NCBI GenBank assembly: GCA_015709635.1
Contig: CP054180.1
Location: forward strand, 1,860,001 to 1,924,000
DNA from: Gammaproteobacteria bacterium
GTDB lineage: Bacteria; Pseudomonadota; Gammaproteobacteria; Burkholderiales; Nitrosomonadaceae
Length of the DNA: 64,000 bases
Direction of reading: 5' to 3'
Shown: in pieces, positions 18,867 to 27,958 of the stretch
Layout of the letters: the number at the start of each line of letters is the position of its first letter
Numbering within the stretch: position 1 is the first letter of the stretch
Made by a program: the position numbers and the translations under genes
Notes under the pieces: model-generated
Seen by the model: only the letters and a program-made list of their open reading frames with translations
Told to the model about the DNA's origin: nothing
The model's database searches: none

Positions 18867-18928
18867 TATAGTTGACCAAATCAATCGGGTATTGTATAGT
18901 TGACTATATTAATCAGGTATTATTTGAA
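18867..18928 (+). promoter_or_regulatory. iscR-suf promoter with two tandem IscR type 1 sites
   Basis: Two copies of a 28-base unit lie head to tail (18867-18894, 18895-18922; five differences). The second contains a 25-base sequence at 18896-18920 that fits the E. coli type 1 IscR consensus (ATA-SYYGAC...TCRRSTAT) at nearly every position; the first fits almost as well. The first copy also forms the -35 TTGACC (18872-18877), and 17 bases later TATAGT (18895-18900) is a good -10. [2Fe-2S]-IscR would sit across the promoter and repress it, the expected feedback for a cluster-assembly operon. Confidence 0.8.
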
Positions 18929-18980
18929 AAAGCACTACATTGATAAGAACAACCCACTCGATTCTTAAAAGGAGTCAATC

Positions 18981-19460
18981 ATGAGATTAACAACGAAAGG
19001 AAGATTTGCAGTAACTGCATTGTTGGATCTTGCATTACAAAAAAGCAACCATCCCGTCACACTTGCGGATATTAGCCAGCGACAAAAAATTTCACTGTCA
19101 TATTTGGAGCAATTATTCGCAAAATTACGCCAATCCGAACTAGTGGATAGTGTACGCGGCCCCGGAGGCGGTTACTGTCTTGCAAAAGATCTTGACAAAG
19201 TATCAATAGCCGACATCATTCTTGCTGTTGATGAGCCCATTGATGCCACTCAATGTGGCGGTAAAGAAAATTGCCATAATGACAGCAAATGTATGACGCA
19301 TGACCTATGGGCGAAGCTTAACGAACTTATTTTTGAATATCTTGGCGCGGTAACCTTGAAAGAACTGGTCGACAATCAGATAGATCGGCAAAATGAAACC
19401 ATTGTCCCACTGCTTGATATGCGTGACATGCGCGATATGCGTGAATCGACCGTTGCATAA
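18981..19460 (+). CDS. iscR: IscR, Rrf2-family Fe-S cluster regulator
   Basis: 159 residues. IscR is a winged-helix repressor/activator that senses Fe-S status through a [2Fe-2S] cluster. The N-terminal MRLTTKGRFAVTALLDLAL and the recognition region SLSYLEQLFAKLRQSELV are typical. The cluster ligands are seen as C92-x5-C98-x5-C104-x2-H107. AAGGAG lies ahead of the ATG. It heads a SUF operon rather than an ISC operon. The tail holds a threefold Asp-Met-Arg repeat (about 148-156) encoded by near-identical 9-base units; this lies outside the conserved fold. Confidence 0.94.
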   Translation: MRLTTKGRFAVTALLDLALQKSNHPVTLADISQRQKISLSYLEQLFAKLRQSELVDSVRGPGGGYCLAKDLDKVSIADIILAVDEPIDATQCGGKENCHNDSKCMTHDLWAKLNELIFEYLGAVTLKELVDNQIDRQNETIVPLLDMRDMRDMRESTVA

Positions 19461-19645
19461 ATCGGATATTTGTTGGTTAAAATGGCTCAATTTGCCAGGA
19501 AATCACAGTAATTCATAGAACATTTTAATTTAATCTGTGTCGAATTTTTAGTTGCTTTGCTTGTATTTAAAGCCTGACAGCACCACAGAATAAATAAAAA
19601 AGCAGCGCATATTGATTTTATCCAAATTGAGAAGATTGAATTGTT

Positions 19646-19987
19646 ATGTCCATTACCTTAACTGAAAATGCCGCAAGACATATCCGACAGCAACTTTCAA
19701 AGCGCGGAAAAGGTTTTGCGTTGCGTGTCGGAATCAAGAAGTCCGGATGTTCGGGATTTTCTTATACTTTCGATTATGCAGACGAGATCACATCAAATGA
19801 TCAATTATTTGAGTCCCATGAGGCAAAAATTGTTGTAGATACGAGTAGCCTGCCATATCTCGATGGTTCTCAAATTGATTTCACCAAGGATGGTCTCAAT
19901 TGCTCTTTCAAATTTATCAATCCGAATATTGACAATACATGCGGTTGCGGTGACAGCTTTAGTATAAAAGAAGCTGCTAAGCTTTAA
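19646..19987 (+). CDS. sufA: A-type Fe-S carrier SufA/IscA
   Basis: 113 residues. A-type carriers accept Fe-S clusters from the SufBCD scaffold and hand them to apoproteins. The three family cysteines are present: one in KSGCSGFSYTF and two in the C-terminal CGCGDSF. The gene is 185 bases after iscR on the same strand, and sufB follows 130 bases later. The place in the operon favours SufA over IscA or ErpA; sequence alone does not decide this. Confidence 0.9.
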   Translation: MSITLTENAARHIRQQLSKRGKGFALRVGIKKSGCSGFSYTFDYADEITSNDQLFESHEAKIVVDTSSLPYLDGSQIDFTKDGLNCSFKFINPNIDNTCGCGDSFSIKEAAKL

Positions 19988-20117
19988 TCAATAGCGACTT
20001 CAATGGTGTATTTTGTTGAAGAAATTTACCTAACCAGACGCTCGGCAATACAAGATTTTATTAAGTTGCCAGTTTAAACATAAATAAAAGATATTAATAA
20101 AGAAGGAAGAAAACCAA

Positions 20118-21554
20118 ATGAGTGCCGTATTGCAAAGTCTGGTTAATCAACCGTATAAGCATGGCTTCGTCACTGATATTGAGTCCGATATTGCACCCAA
20201 AGGACTGAATGAAGACATCATCCGGTTAATATCGGCCAAGAAAGATGAACCCGAGTGGCTTTTGTCATTCCGTCTGCAAGCCTATCAAAAATGGCTGACT
20301 ATGACCGAACCTGAATGGCAGAATGTTCATTACCCTAAAATTGATTTTCAGGCCATCAGCTACTATTCAGCGCCAAAACCGAAGAAAAAGCTGGCCAGCA
20401 TGGATGAAGTCGATCCCGAATTGTTACGCACATTTGAAAAGCTCGGGGTACCGATGCACGAACGCGCAGCATTGGCCGGAGTGGCGGTTGATGTTATTTT
20501 CGATAGCGTTTCGGTTGCTACGACTTACAAGCAAAAACTTGCGGAAGTAGGCATCATTTTCTGCTCTATTTCCGAGGCGGTGCATACGCACCCGGAGCTT
20601 GTGCAAAAATACTTGGGTACTGTCGTTCCGATCGGCGATAACTATTTCGCAGCCTTGAATTCCGCGGTATTTACCGACGGCTCTTTCTGCTTCATTCCGA
20701 AAGGCGTCAAATGCCCGATGGATTTGTCCACGTATTTCCGCATTAATACCGAAGGATCCGGGCAATTTGAAAGAACCCTGATCATCGCCGAAGAAGGCGC
20801 TTCCGTCTCCTATCTCGAAGGCTGCACTGCACCGCGCTTCGACACCAATCAATTGCATGCAGCCGTTGTTGAGTTGATTGCACTGGACAATGCGGATATC
20901 AAATATTCGACAGTGCAAAACTGGTATGCCGGTGATGAGAAAGGTATCGGCGGCATCTACAATTTTGTCACCAAGCGGGGACTGGCAAAAGGCGCCAATT
21001 CCCGTATCTCCTGGACACAAGTGGAAACCGGCTCTGCCATCACTTGGAAATATCCGTCGTGCATTTTACGCGGCGACAACTCGGTCGGTGAGTTTTATTC
21101 CGTAGCTGTCACCAACAATTACCAGCAAGCGGATACCGGCACCAAAATGATTCACATCGGAAAAAATACGCGCAGCACCATCGTCAGCAAAGGCATTACC
21201 GCAGGTCACTCAAACAGCAGCTACCGCGGGCTGGTGCGTATCGCCCCGATGGCGGAAGGCGCTCGTAACTATTCGCAGTGCGATTCCATGCTGATCGGCG
21301 ATCAATGCGGCGCGCATACTTTTCCCTATATACAAGTGCACAATAATAGCGCCACGGTTGAGCACGAAGCTTCCACCTCCAAGATCGGCGAAGATCAGCT
21401 TTTTTATTTCTCGCAACGCGGCATCGGCGCGGAAGAAGCTGTTTCGATGATCATCAACGGTTTTTGTAAAGACGTATTCCAGCAACTGCCGATGGAATTT
21501 GCCGTTGAAGCCACCAAGCTCCTAAGCTTCAAACTGGAGGGAAGTGTCGGATGA
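20118..21554 (+). CDS. sufB: Fe-S cluster scaffold subunit SufB
   Basis: 478 residues, usual for SufB. It is the scaffold subunit of SufBC2D on which clusters are built in the cytosol. The central ALNSAVFTDGSFCFIPKGVK and the C-terminal SNSSYRGLVRI and HEASTSKIGEDQLFYFSQRG are conserved SufB/SufD core motifs, and Cys residues expected in SufB occur there. AAGGAAG precedes the ATG. The stop overlaps the sufC start, so translation is coupled. Confidence 0.97.
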   Translation: MSAVLQSLVNQPYKHGFVTDIESDIAPKGLNEDIIRLISAKKDEPEWLLSFRLQAYQKWLTMTEPEWQNVHYPKIDFQAISYYSAPKPKKKLASMDEVDPELLRTFEKLGVPMHERAALAGVAVDVIFDSVSVATTYKQKLAEVGIIFCSISEAVHTHPELVQKYLGTVVPIGDNYFAALNSAVFTDGSFCFIPKGVKCPMDLSTYFRINTEGSGQFERTLIIAEEGASVSYLEGCTAPRFDTNQLHAAVVELIALDNADIKYSTVQNWYAGDEKGIGGIYNFVTKRGLAKGANSRISWTQVETGSAITWKYPSCILRGDNSVGEFYSVAVTNNYQQADTGTKMIHIGKNTRSTIVSKGITAGHSNSSYRGLVRIAPMAEGARNYSQCDSMLIGDQCGAHTFPYIQVHNNSATVEHEASTSKIGEDQLFYFSQRGIGAEEAVSMIINGFCKDVFQQLPMEFAVEATKLLSFKLEGSVG

Positions 21555-22348
21555 TTATTGAAAACAGTCCAACTATTCTTTCGGTTCAGGGATTGCGCGC
21601 CAGCATCAATGGCACAGAGATTCTGAAAGGTATCGATCTGACGGTCAAAAGTGGGGAAATCCACGCCATCATGGGTTTAAACGGCTCGGGGAAAAGCACT
21701 TTTGCCAAGGTGCTGGCCGGCCATTCTGCCTATGAAGTGACCGGTGGAACCATTCAATTTGAAGGTGAAAATTTGCTGGAATTACCGCCCGAAGAGCGCG
21801 CCCGCGCTGGGCTATTTCTCGCTTTCCAGTATCCCATCGAAATTCCGGGGGTCGCCAACACGCAATTTCTACGCCTTGCTTACAATACCGTGCAAGCGCA
21901 ACGCGGCAAAGAAGAGCTCGATCCGCTCGAGTTCGATGACTTTGTGCGCGAGAAAATGAAATTACTGGAAATGAAGCCTGATTTTCTGGATCGCAGCGTC
22001 AATGAAGGTTTTTCCGGCGGTGAGAAAAAACGTAACGAAATCCTCCAAATGGCATTACTGGAACCTAAGCTGAGCATACTCGACGAAACCGATTCGGGTC
22101 TCGATATCGATGCACTCAAAATCGTCGCCAACGGTGTCAACCGGATCACCCATAAGGACAATGCCACGATTCTGGTAACCCATTATCAACGCCTGTTGGA
22201 CTATATCGTGCCCGATTTCGTGCATGTCATGCAGGCAGGCCGTATCGTCATGACCGGCGGCAAAGAACTCGCGCTGGAATTGGAAACACGCGGCTATGAT
22301 TGGATCAGCGCCAATAAGCAGCAAGCGATGGCTGGGGTTCGCGCATGA
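21551..22348 (+). CDS. sufC: SufC ATPase
   Basis: 265 residues. SufC is the soluble ABC-type ATPase that drives shape change of the SufBCD scaffold. Walker A GLNGSGKST, signature FSGGEKKRNEI, Walker B LSILDETDSGLD and switch His in LVTHYQRLLDYI are all intact. Coupled by four-base overlaps to sufB upstream and sufD downstream. Confidence 0.97.
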   Translation: MIIENSPTILSVQGLRASINGTEILKGIDLTVKSGEIHAIMGLNGSGKSTFAKVLAGHSAYEVTGGTIQFEGENLLELPPEERARAGLFLAFQYPIEIPGVANTQFLRLAYNTVQAQRGKEELDPLEFDDFVREKMKLLEMKPDFLDRSVNEGFSGGEKKRNEILQMALLEPKLSILDETDSGLDIDALKIVANGVNRITHKDNATILVTHYQRLLDYIVPDFVHVMQAGRIVMTGGKELALELETRGYDWISANKQQAMAGVRA

Positions 22349-23649
22349 GCGAAGCAACCCATCCGGATTACCTCGAGTGCCTGCTGAAATCCTGGCAGGC
22401 AAAACCTGCCGAGCCGCTCTCTTGGTTGAATCAATTACGGGCGCAAGCCATTGATCGGGTCAGCACACAAAAATTACCGACCAAGCGCGATGAGGAATGG
22501 CGTTTCACGGACATTTCACCGCTCGCCCGCCTGCCCTACCGTCCGTCGCAACCGGATCCGAATCTGCACATTCAGGACATTCAGCATTTATTTCTGGATG
22601 AGGTGAAAAACCGCCTGGTATTTGTTGATGGTCATTTTTCCCGGCAATTATCGGTCATCACCAATCCTGATTTCACGATAGGCAACTTGCCCGAGCTCTT
22701 ATCCACGCATGCGTCAGTCCTGGAATCTCATCTGGGCCAGTATGCGCGATTTGACAACAACGTGTTTACCGCATTGAATACCGCTTTCTTGCGTGATGGC
22801 GCGGTAATTATTGCACCTAAAAACACCGCCGTCGCCGAACCTATTCACGTACTGTTCATCGCGACACAAAGCGAGGTTACTCATTATCCGCGCTGTTTGT
22901 TGATCGGAGAAAGCGGCAGTCGGGTCACGTTGATTGAAGATTATGCAGCACTGGGAAAAGCTGCCTACATTACCAACACGATCACCGAGATCAGCCTGGC
23001 TGCCAATGCTCATGCCCAGCATATCCGGCTACAACGTGAGAGCACGCAAGCTTTTCATTTGGCCAACTGCGCGGTATCGCTCGCCCATGCCAGCAATTAT
23101 CAATCGATCAGCATTGCGCTGGGATCGCGCATATCGCGTTATAACCTGGATGTCCGTTTAACCGATGAAGCGGCCGAGTGCGTTGTTGACGGACTGGCTG
23201 TGATTTCGGATCACCAGCTGGCGGATACTCATACTTGCATCGATCACAGCAAACCGAACGGCACGAGCCATCAGCAGCATAAATGCATTGCCGATGATAC
23301 GGCACACGCGGTATTTAATGGAAAAATCATCGTACGCCCTCATGCGCAGCGTACCAATTCGTCGCAGTCCAGTCGTAACTTGCTGCTGAGTAAAACAGCG
23401 CAAGTGGACACCAAGCCGCAACTGGAGATTTTTGCCGACGACGTTAAATGTTCGCATGGCGCCACGGTCGGACAGCTCGATCAGGAAGAAATTTTTTATC
23501 TGCGCAGCCGCGGTTTGTCAGAAAAAGCTGCACGCAATTTATTAACTTATGCGTTTGGCGCTGAAATCATCAGCCGCATTCCGGTAACATCGCTGCGCCA
23601 GCAACTTGAGCAAGCGGTTCTCGATCAAACGCAAAGCAACTCACTATGA
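22345..23649 (+). CDS. sufD: SufD scaffold subunit
   Basis: 434 residues. SufD pairs with SufB in the SufBC2D complex and helps iron entry. The N-terminus holds the usual KLPTKRDEEWRFTDISPL segment, and the beta-helix core ends in KCSHGATVGQLDQEEIFYLRSRG with the His used at the SufB-SufD interface. Overlaps sufC and sufS by four bases each. Confidence 0.95.
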   Translation: MSEATHPDYLECLLKSWQAKPAEPLSWLNQLRAQAIDRVSTQKLPTKRDEEWRFTDISPLARLPYRPSQPDPNLHIQDIQHLFLDEVKNRLVFVDGHFSRQLSVITNPDFTIGNLPELLSTHASVLESHLGQYARFDNNVFTALNTAFLRDGAVIIAPKNTAVAEPIHVLFIATQSEVTHYPRCLLIGESGSRVTLIEDYAALGKAAYITNTITEISLAANAHAQHIRLQRESTQAFHLANCAVSLAHASNYQSISIALGSRISRYNLDVRLTDEAAECVVDGLAVISDHQLADTHTCIDHSKPNGTSHQQHKCIADDTAHAVFNGKIIVRPHAQRTNSSQSSRNLLLSKTAQVDTKPQLEIFADDVKCSHGATVGQLDQEEIFYLRSRGLSEKAARNLLTYAFGAEIISRIPVTSLRQQLEQAVLDQTQSNSL

Positions 23650-24905
23650 ATTCAGCCAATACTTCTTTGAAACCCGAAATTTCCTCCAGCTTTGATTGGG
23701 AAAGGATTCGTGCCGACTTTCCGATTCTGCAACTCAAAATAGACGGCAAGCCGCTGATCTACCTCGATAATGCGGCTTCGAGTCAAATGCCGCAGCAGGT
23801 TATCGACCGGCTGGTGCGGTATCAAACGACGCAGCACGCCAATATCAACCGTGCTGTTCATTATCTGTCCGAAGTTGCCACGCTGGAGTATCACAACGCA
23901 CGCTGCAAGTTACAGCAGTTCATCAATGCCCGTGAAGACCGGGAAGTCATCTTCACCAGCGGCACGACTGATTCCATCAATCTGGTCATGCACGGTTACG
24001 GGCGGAAATTTATCAAGGCAGGCGATGAAATCATCCTGACGACGCTGGAACACCATTCCAACATCGTCCCTTGGCAAATGCTTGCAGAGGAAAAAGGCGC
24101 AAAAATCCGTGTGGTGCCGATCAATGACAAAGGCGAACTTGAAGTTGACGAGTACGAAAAACTATTCAATGAACGTACCAAATTCGTCGGCCTAATCCAC
24201 GTATCCAATGCGCTCGGTACGATTAATCCGATCAAAGGCATGATCGATTTTGCACATCGCCACAGTGTGCCGGTGCTGATCGACGGTGCTCAGGCAGCGC
24301 CGCATATTCCCATTGATGTGCAAGCGCTCGATTGTGACTTTTACGCTTTTTCCGCGCACAAACTTTGCGGCCCGACCGGGGTCGGCATTCTTTATGGCAA
24401 AGCAACTCTGCTCGAAGCGATGCAGCCTTTTAAAGGTGGCGGCGATATGATTTCCTCCGTGACGTTTGAAAAGACGACTTACAATACCATTCCGCATAAA
24501 TTCGAGGCCGGTACGCCGCCCATTGCGGCTGCGATAGGTTTCGGCGCTGCGGTCGAGTATTTGACCGCCATTGGAATCGAGCGCATCGCTGCTTACGAAT
24601 TCGACTTGCTTGAATATGCAACCAAGCGCCTCAGCGAAATGCCGGGTGTCAGAATCATTGGCACAGCCGAAAAAAAAACAGCGGTCATCTCTTTTACCAT
24701 CGATGGAGTCCACCCGCATGACGTCGGTACCATTCTGAATCAGGACGGCATTGCCGTTCGCACCGGCCATCATTGCGCGCAGCCCATCATGCAACGCTTC
24801 AATGTGCCGGCTACTTCGCGTGCTTCATTTGCTTTTTACAATAAAAAAACAGAAGTCGACGCCTTGGTTACCGGCATTAAAACCGTACAAAAGATTTTTT
24901 TATGA
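23646..24905 (+). CDS. sufS: SufS cysteine desulfurase
   Basis: 419 residues. A PLP enzyme of the group II desulfurases that takes sulfur from cysteine as a persulfide. YLDNAASSQMP near the N-terminus, the PLP-lysine region FSAHKLCGPTGVG and the active-site cysteine in RTGHHCAQPIMQRF are intact. It overlaps sufD and sufU. The direct neighbour is a SufU-like protein and no sufE is visible, so sulfur transfer probably runs SufS to SufU. Confidence 0.96.
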   Translation: MNSANTSLKPEISSSFDWERIRADFPILQLKIDGKPLIYLDNAASSQMPQQVIDRLVRYQTTQHANINRAVHYLSEVATLEYHNARCKLQQFINAREDREVIFTSGTTDSINLVMHGYGRKFIKAGDEIILTTLEHHSNIVPWQMLAEEKGAKIRVVPINDKGELEVDEYEKLFNERTKFVGLIHVSNALGTINPIKGMIDFAHRHSVPVLIDGAQAAPHIPIDVQALDCDFYAFSAHKLCGPTGVGILYGKATLLEAMQPFKGGGDMISSVTFEKTTYNTIPHKFEAGTPPIAAAIGFGAAVEYLTAIGIERIAAYEFDLLEYATKRLSEMPGVRIIGTAEKKTAVISFTIDGVHPHDVGTILNQDGIAVRTGHHCAQPIMQRFNVPATSRASFAFYNKKTEVDALVTGIKTVQKIFL

Positions 24906-25384
24906 TGCATACGAATTCACTGTATCAAGAAGTCATCCTTGACCATAACCGTAAGCCGCGCAACTACGGCAAGCTGGATCATGCCAATCACCATGCCGTC
25001 GGACATAATCCGTTATGCGGCGATCGCCTGGATATTACGCTGCAACTGGACAATGATCAGATCAACAACATTGCTTTCCAGGGTGAGTCCTGTGCCATCT
25101 GCAAAGCATCCGCTTCGATGATGACATCCGCGGTCAAGGGAAAATCCCGTGCCGATGCGGAAACATTGATTCATGAGTTTCGCGAATTGGCGACCGGAAA
25201 GCTGGACATCAGCCAACCGAATCACCTGGGCCGGTTGACAGTTTTTTCCGGTATACGGGATTTGCCGACACGCGTCAAATGCGCCATTTTGCCCTGGCAT
25301 ACGTTGCACGCCGCATTGAATTCAATCACCAGCGCATCGACCGAAAGCACCGAATCTGCTCCGCCGATGCCGGATAACGCATAG
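24902..25384 (+). CDS. sufU: SufU-type sulfur acceptor / IscU-like protein
   Basis: 160 residues, longer than IscU (about 128), as usual for SufU. The first ATG (24902) and the next (24905) both work. Three cysteines occupy the family places: CGDRLD near residue 39, GESCAIC near 62, and RVKCAILPW near 126. SufU proteins bind zinc, accept the persulfide from SufS and deliver it to SufB. The C-terminal tail is Ser/Thr/Pro-rich. Overlaps sufS by four bases. Confidence 0.93.
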   Translation: MMHTNSLYQEVILDHNRKPRNYGKLDHANHHAVGHNPLCGDRLDITLQLDNDQINNIAFQGESCAICKASASMMTSAVKGKSRADAETLIHEFRELATGKLDISQPNHLGRLTVFSGIRDLPTRVKCAILPWHTLHAALNSITSASTESTESAPPMPDNA

Positions 25385-25498
25385 TTTGACAGCTTAACAC
25401 TCAGCATCCGACTCGCAGCCATGTTGACTCGATTCCGTATTGCCGCTCGAGATCGTTGCACCGATTAACCGCAGGATTCAATATTACGAAAAATCAAA

Positions 25499-26059
25499 AT
25501 GCCGAAAATTGCTGATATTGAAGGTACACCGAACAAAAACGCCTTGAAGTTCATCCTCAAGGAGCCTCTGACGTGGGGCGTTGCACGCTCGTACGACAAT
25601 GCCGAAGCCGCCAAGGATGATCCGTTGGCTGCTGCATTATTCGACATCGATCATGTCACCAATGTTTTCTATATCGACCAATGGATCACCGTCACGCAAG
25701 ACGGAGAAGCCAATTGGCAGGATCTGGCGCGCGAGATCGCCGATCCTATCCGCGCAGCACCGGCCGCCACCGCGCAATCCGCTGAAACGGTCGCTGCAGC
25801 CAACAACGAGCTGGCTAATCTCAGTCCGGAAGATCAAGTGCGCTTGGAAAAAATCAATGTCCTGCTGGATGAAGAAGTACGCCCTTATCTGCAGCACGAT
25901 GGCGGCGATCTGCATATCCTGGGATTGGAAGGCAACATTCTGCACATCCACTATCAAGGTGCATGCGGCACGTGTCCCAGTTCGATATCCGGCACACTGC
26001 GAGGAATCGAGAATATGCTAAAAACCATTGAACCCGACATTCAGGTTGTCGCGATCTAA
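25499..26059 (+). CDS. NifU-like Fe-S carrier with Nfu N-domain
   Basis: 186 residues. Residues about 5-88 look like the Nfu N-terminal domain (PNKNALKFILKEP), and residues about 108-186 are a NifU C-terminal domain with the cluster-binding CxxC in GACGTCPSS. Such proteins carry [4Fe-4S] clusters from the SUF machine to targets. It lies 114 bases after sufU and is the last gene before the terminator, so it completes the operon. Closest to the Nfu family rather than NfuA of E. coli, whose N-domain is A-type-like. Confidence 0.9.
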   Translation: MPKIADIEGTPNKNALKFILKEPLTWGVARSYDNAEAAKDDPLAAALFDIDHVTNVFYIDQWITVTQDGEANWQDLAREIADPIRAAPAATAQSAETVAAANNELANLSPEDQVRLEKINVLLDEEVRPYLQHDGGDLHILGLEGNILHIHYQGACGTCPSSISGTLRGIENMLKTIEPDIQVVAI

Positions 26060-26072
26060 TAAATACATCAAT

Positions 26073-26100
26073 AAAAAAGGTGGCATGAGCCACCTTTTTT
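26073..26100. terminator. Two-way intrinsic terminator between the SUF operon and efp
   Basis: Perfect 12-base arms AAAAAAGGTGGC and GCCACCTTTTTT around ATGA. The A and T runs make it work on both strands, ending the suf operon on the plus strand and efp on the minus strand. Confidence 0.93.
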
Positions 26101-26121
26101 ATTGGCGCATCCAAACAGTGA

Positions 26122-26685
26122 TCAAACGCGTTTTCTGAATTCGTTGTTGTGCGGATCAATTTCAATTTTGTCGCCGATTTCCACGAAGGCCGCCACCTGG
26201 ATTTCAAAACCGCTTCCCACCAGTTTGGCCGGTTTCATGATTTTTCCGGTCGTATCGCCCCGCACTGCAGGCTCGGTATATTCAACCTCACGCACGATCG
26301 TATTGGGTAGTTCAACAGAAATCGCTTTGCCATCATAGAACGTTACCTGACAAACATCCTCCATACCATCGATTAGGTAATTCAGAACATCCTGCATATT
26401 GTCCGCTTCCACTTCCACCTGATTATAGTCAGCATCCATGAAAACATAGAGCGGATCGGCGAAGTAGCTATAGGTACAGTCCTTTCTATCGAGAACGACC
26501 AAATCGAATTTCTCATCCGCCTTGTAAACCGTCTCTGTCGTGGTACTGGAAAACAAATTTTTCAGTTTCATTTTAACCACCGATGCGTTACGGCCAGATT
26601 TGGTGAATTCTGCCCGCTGCACAACCATCGGGTCATTACCGACCATCACGACGTTACCTGAGCGGAGTTCCATTGCGGTTTTCAT
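26122..26685 (-). CDS. efp: Elongation factor P (rhamnosylated-arginine type)
   Basis: 187 residues. EF-P binds near the ribosomal E site and relieves stalling at polyproline. Residue 32, the modified tip of the loop, is Arg (KSGRNASV) rather than the Lys used in the EpmA system, which marks the EarP-modified subclass. earP lies just upstream on the same strand, 82 bases away, in agreement. KOW-like N-domain and two OB domains are consistent with length. Confidence 0.96.
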   Translation of the reverse strand: MKTAMELRSGNVVMVGNDPMVVQRAEFTKSGRNASVVKMKLKNLFSSTTTETVYKADEKFDLVVLDRKDCTYSYFADPLYVFMDADYNQVEVEADNMQDVLNYLIDGMEDVCQVTFYDGKAISVELPNTIVREVEYTEPAVRGDTTGKIMKPAKLVGSGFEIQVAAFVEIGDKIEIDPHNNEFRKRV

Positions 26686-26767
26686 ATCTTTATCAATTCC
26701 AAAGTTAAGTTAAAGCGAAGTCGATGTTGTTTCTACAGTCGCCAGCATCAGATTCAAAAGGGCGGAA

Positions 26768-27913
26768 TTATAGCCGATTTTCAGCATATTGCACCAGATT
26801 GGATGCAAGATCGATTTGTCCGGTTAGCTGTAAAACCCATTTTTTATTACACTGCGTCAGAGACTCGCGTAAACCCAGGAAGTTCAGCCAGACCGTATTA
26901 TTCATTTCATTCCCTCCGTTCCAGCAAACCCAAAGGTCTCGCACTGCGGCCACGACTTCCACCGGCATACCGGCCGTATAGAGCGCAAGAAAAGCATCCA
27001 GCTTTTTCCAATGCGCTTCTTCCGCTTGCGGATAAATATTCCAAATAAACGGATTGATAGCCCACTGCGCGCGTACGAAGGAATCTTCGCCACGCACAAA
27101 ATTAATATCGCAGCTCCACAGCAACCGGTCATAATCGGTTTGCTCCAGGAATGGAATGATCTGCACGGTTAATTGTTGCTGTTTAAACAATCCGTTTATC
27201 CGCACTGCATGACCCAATGAGGTTGCAATGCGATCGGCCGCATTGCCTTGCGGCACGATCAACAGAACCGGTGCCGAAGACTCGGACAATATTTGCACCA
27301 GCTTTTCAAGCGGCGCAGTATCGTAACAAAACAATGACATGCGTATCTCATCGGAGCGGCGCCCCAGTATGCCTTTTCGCTGCAAAAATACCTGTTCTGC
27401 CGCAGCATCAAACGCTTCCCGCTGTGCCATCAAATGCTTTTCCCGCAACAATCCACCGGTACCAGGTACAAATCCCGGAAAGAAAAATGTTTTGGTTAAA
27501 GAAAAGCGCGGATGCGGTGAAGGCAGGCCATGGTATTGCACTACCCAAGGCTCGGCACTGAGGTATTCCAGATTGATCCAAACCGGTTGCTTTTTCCTGC
27601 GCAGCATTGCAGTAATGTAAGCACCCGGCAATTCGCAGGCAAATGTTTCTATCACCACGTCAGCCGGTTCAACCTCCGGAAACACCGGCCGCCAGAGACA
27701 GATTTCAATTCCCAGCACGCTTTGCCGCTGCATGCCGGAATTCACATCCGGCGCAATACGGGAAAAAGACATCAAATCATCGATCCACAACCGTACGATT
27801 TGATGGTGATCCTGCGTCAGCTGTTTTGCCAACCGCCAGCAAACCCCAATGTCGCCGAAATTATCGACAACCGTGCAAAAAATATCCCAGCGGGGCGGCA
27901 TACGGTTTTGCAT
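26768..27913 (-). CDS. earP: EF-P arginine rhamnosyltransferase
   Basis: 381 residues. EarP moves rhamnose from dTDP-rhamnose to Arg32 of EF-P, which activates it. The N-terminal WDIFCTVVDNFGDIGVCWRLA holds the catalytic aspartate region of this GT-B glycosyltransferase; CDINFVRGEDSFVRAQWA is the conserved nucleotide-sugar binding segment. Directly upstream of efp, the standard arrangement in betaproteobacteria and Pseudomonas. Met5 is an equally possible start. Confidence 0.95.
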   Translation of the reverse strand: MQNRMPPRWDIFCTVVDNFGDIGVCWRLAKQLTQDHHQIVRLWIDDLMSFSRIAPDVNSGMQRQSVLGIEICLWRPVFPEVEPADVVIETFACELPGAYITAMLRRKKQPVWINLEYLSAEPWVVQYHGLPSPHPRFSLTKTFFFPGFVPGTGGLLREKHLMAQREAFDAAAEQVFLQRKGILGRRSDEIRMSLFCYDTAPLEKLVQILSESSAPVLLIVPQGNAADRIATSLGHAVRINGLFKQQQLTVQIIPFLEQTDYDRLLWSCDINFVRGEDSFVRAQWAINPFIWNIYPQAEEAHWKKLDAFLALYTAGMPVEVVAAVRDLWVCWNGGNEMNNTVWLNFLGLRESLTQCNKKWVLQLTGQIDLASNLVQYAENRL

Positions 27914-27958
27914 CAGGAAACATACTTTCTATGAGTCACACCGCTCAACCGGATCGGT

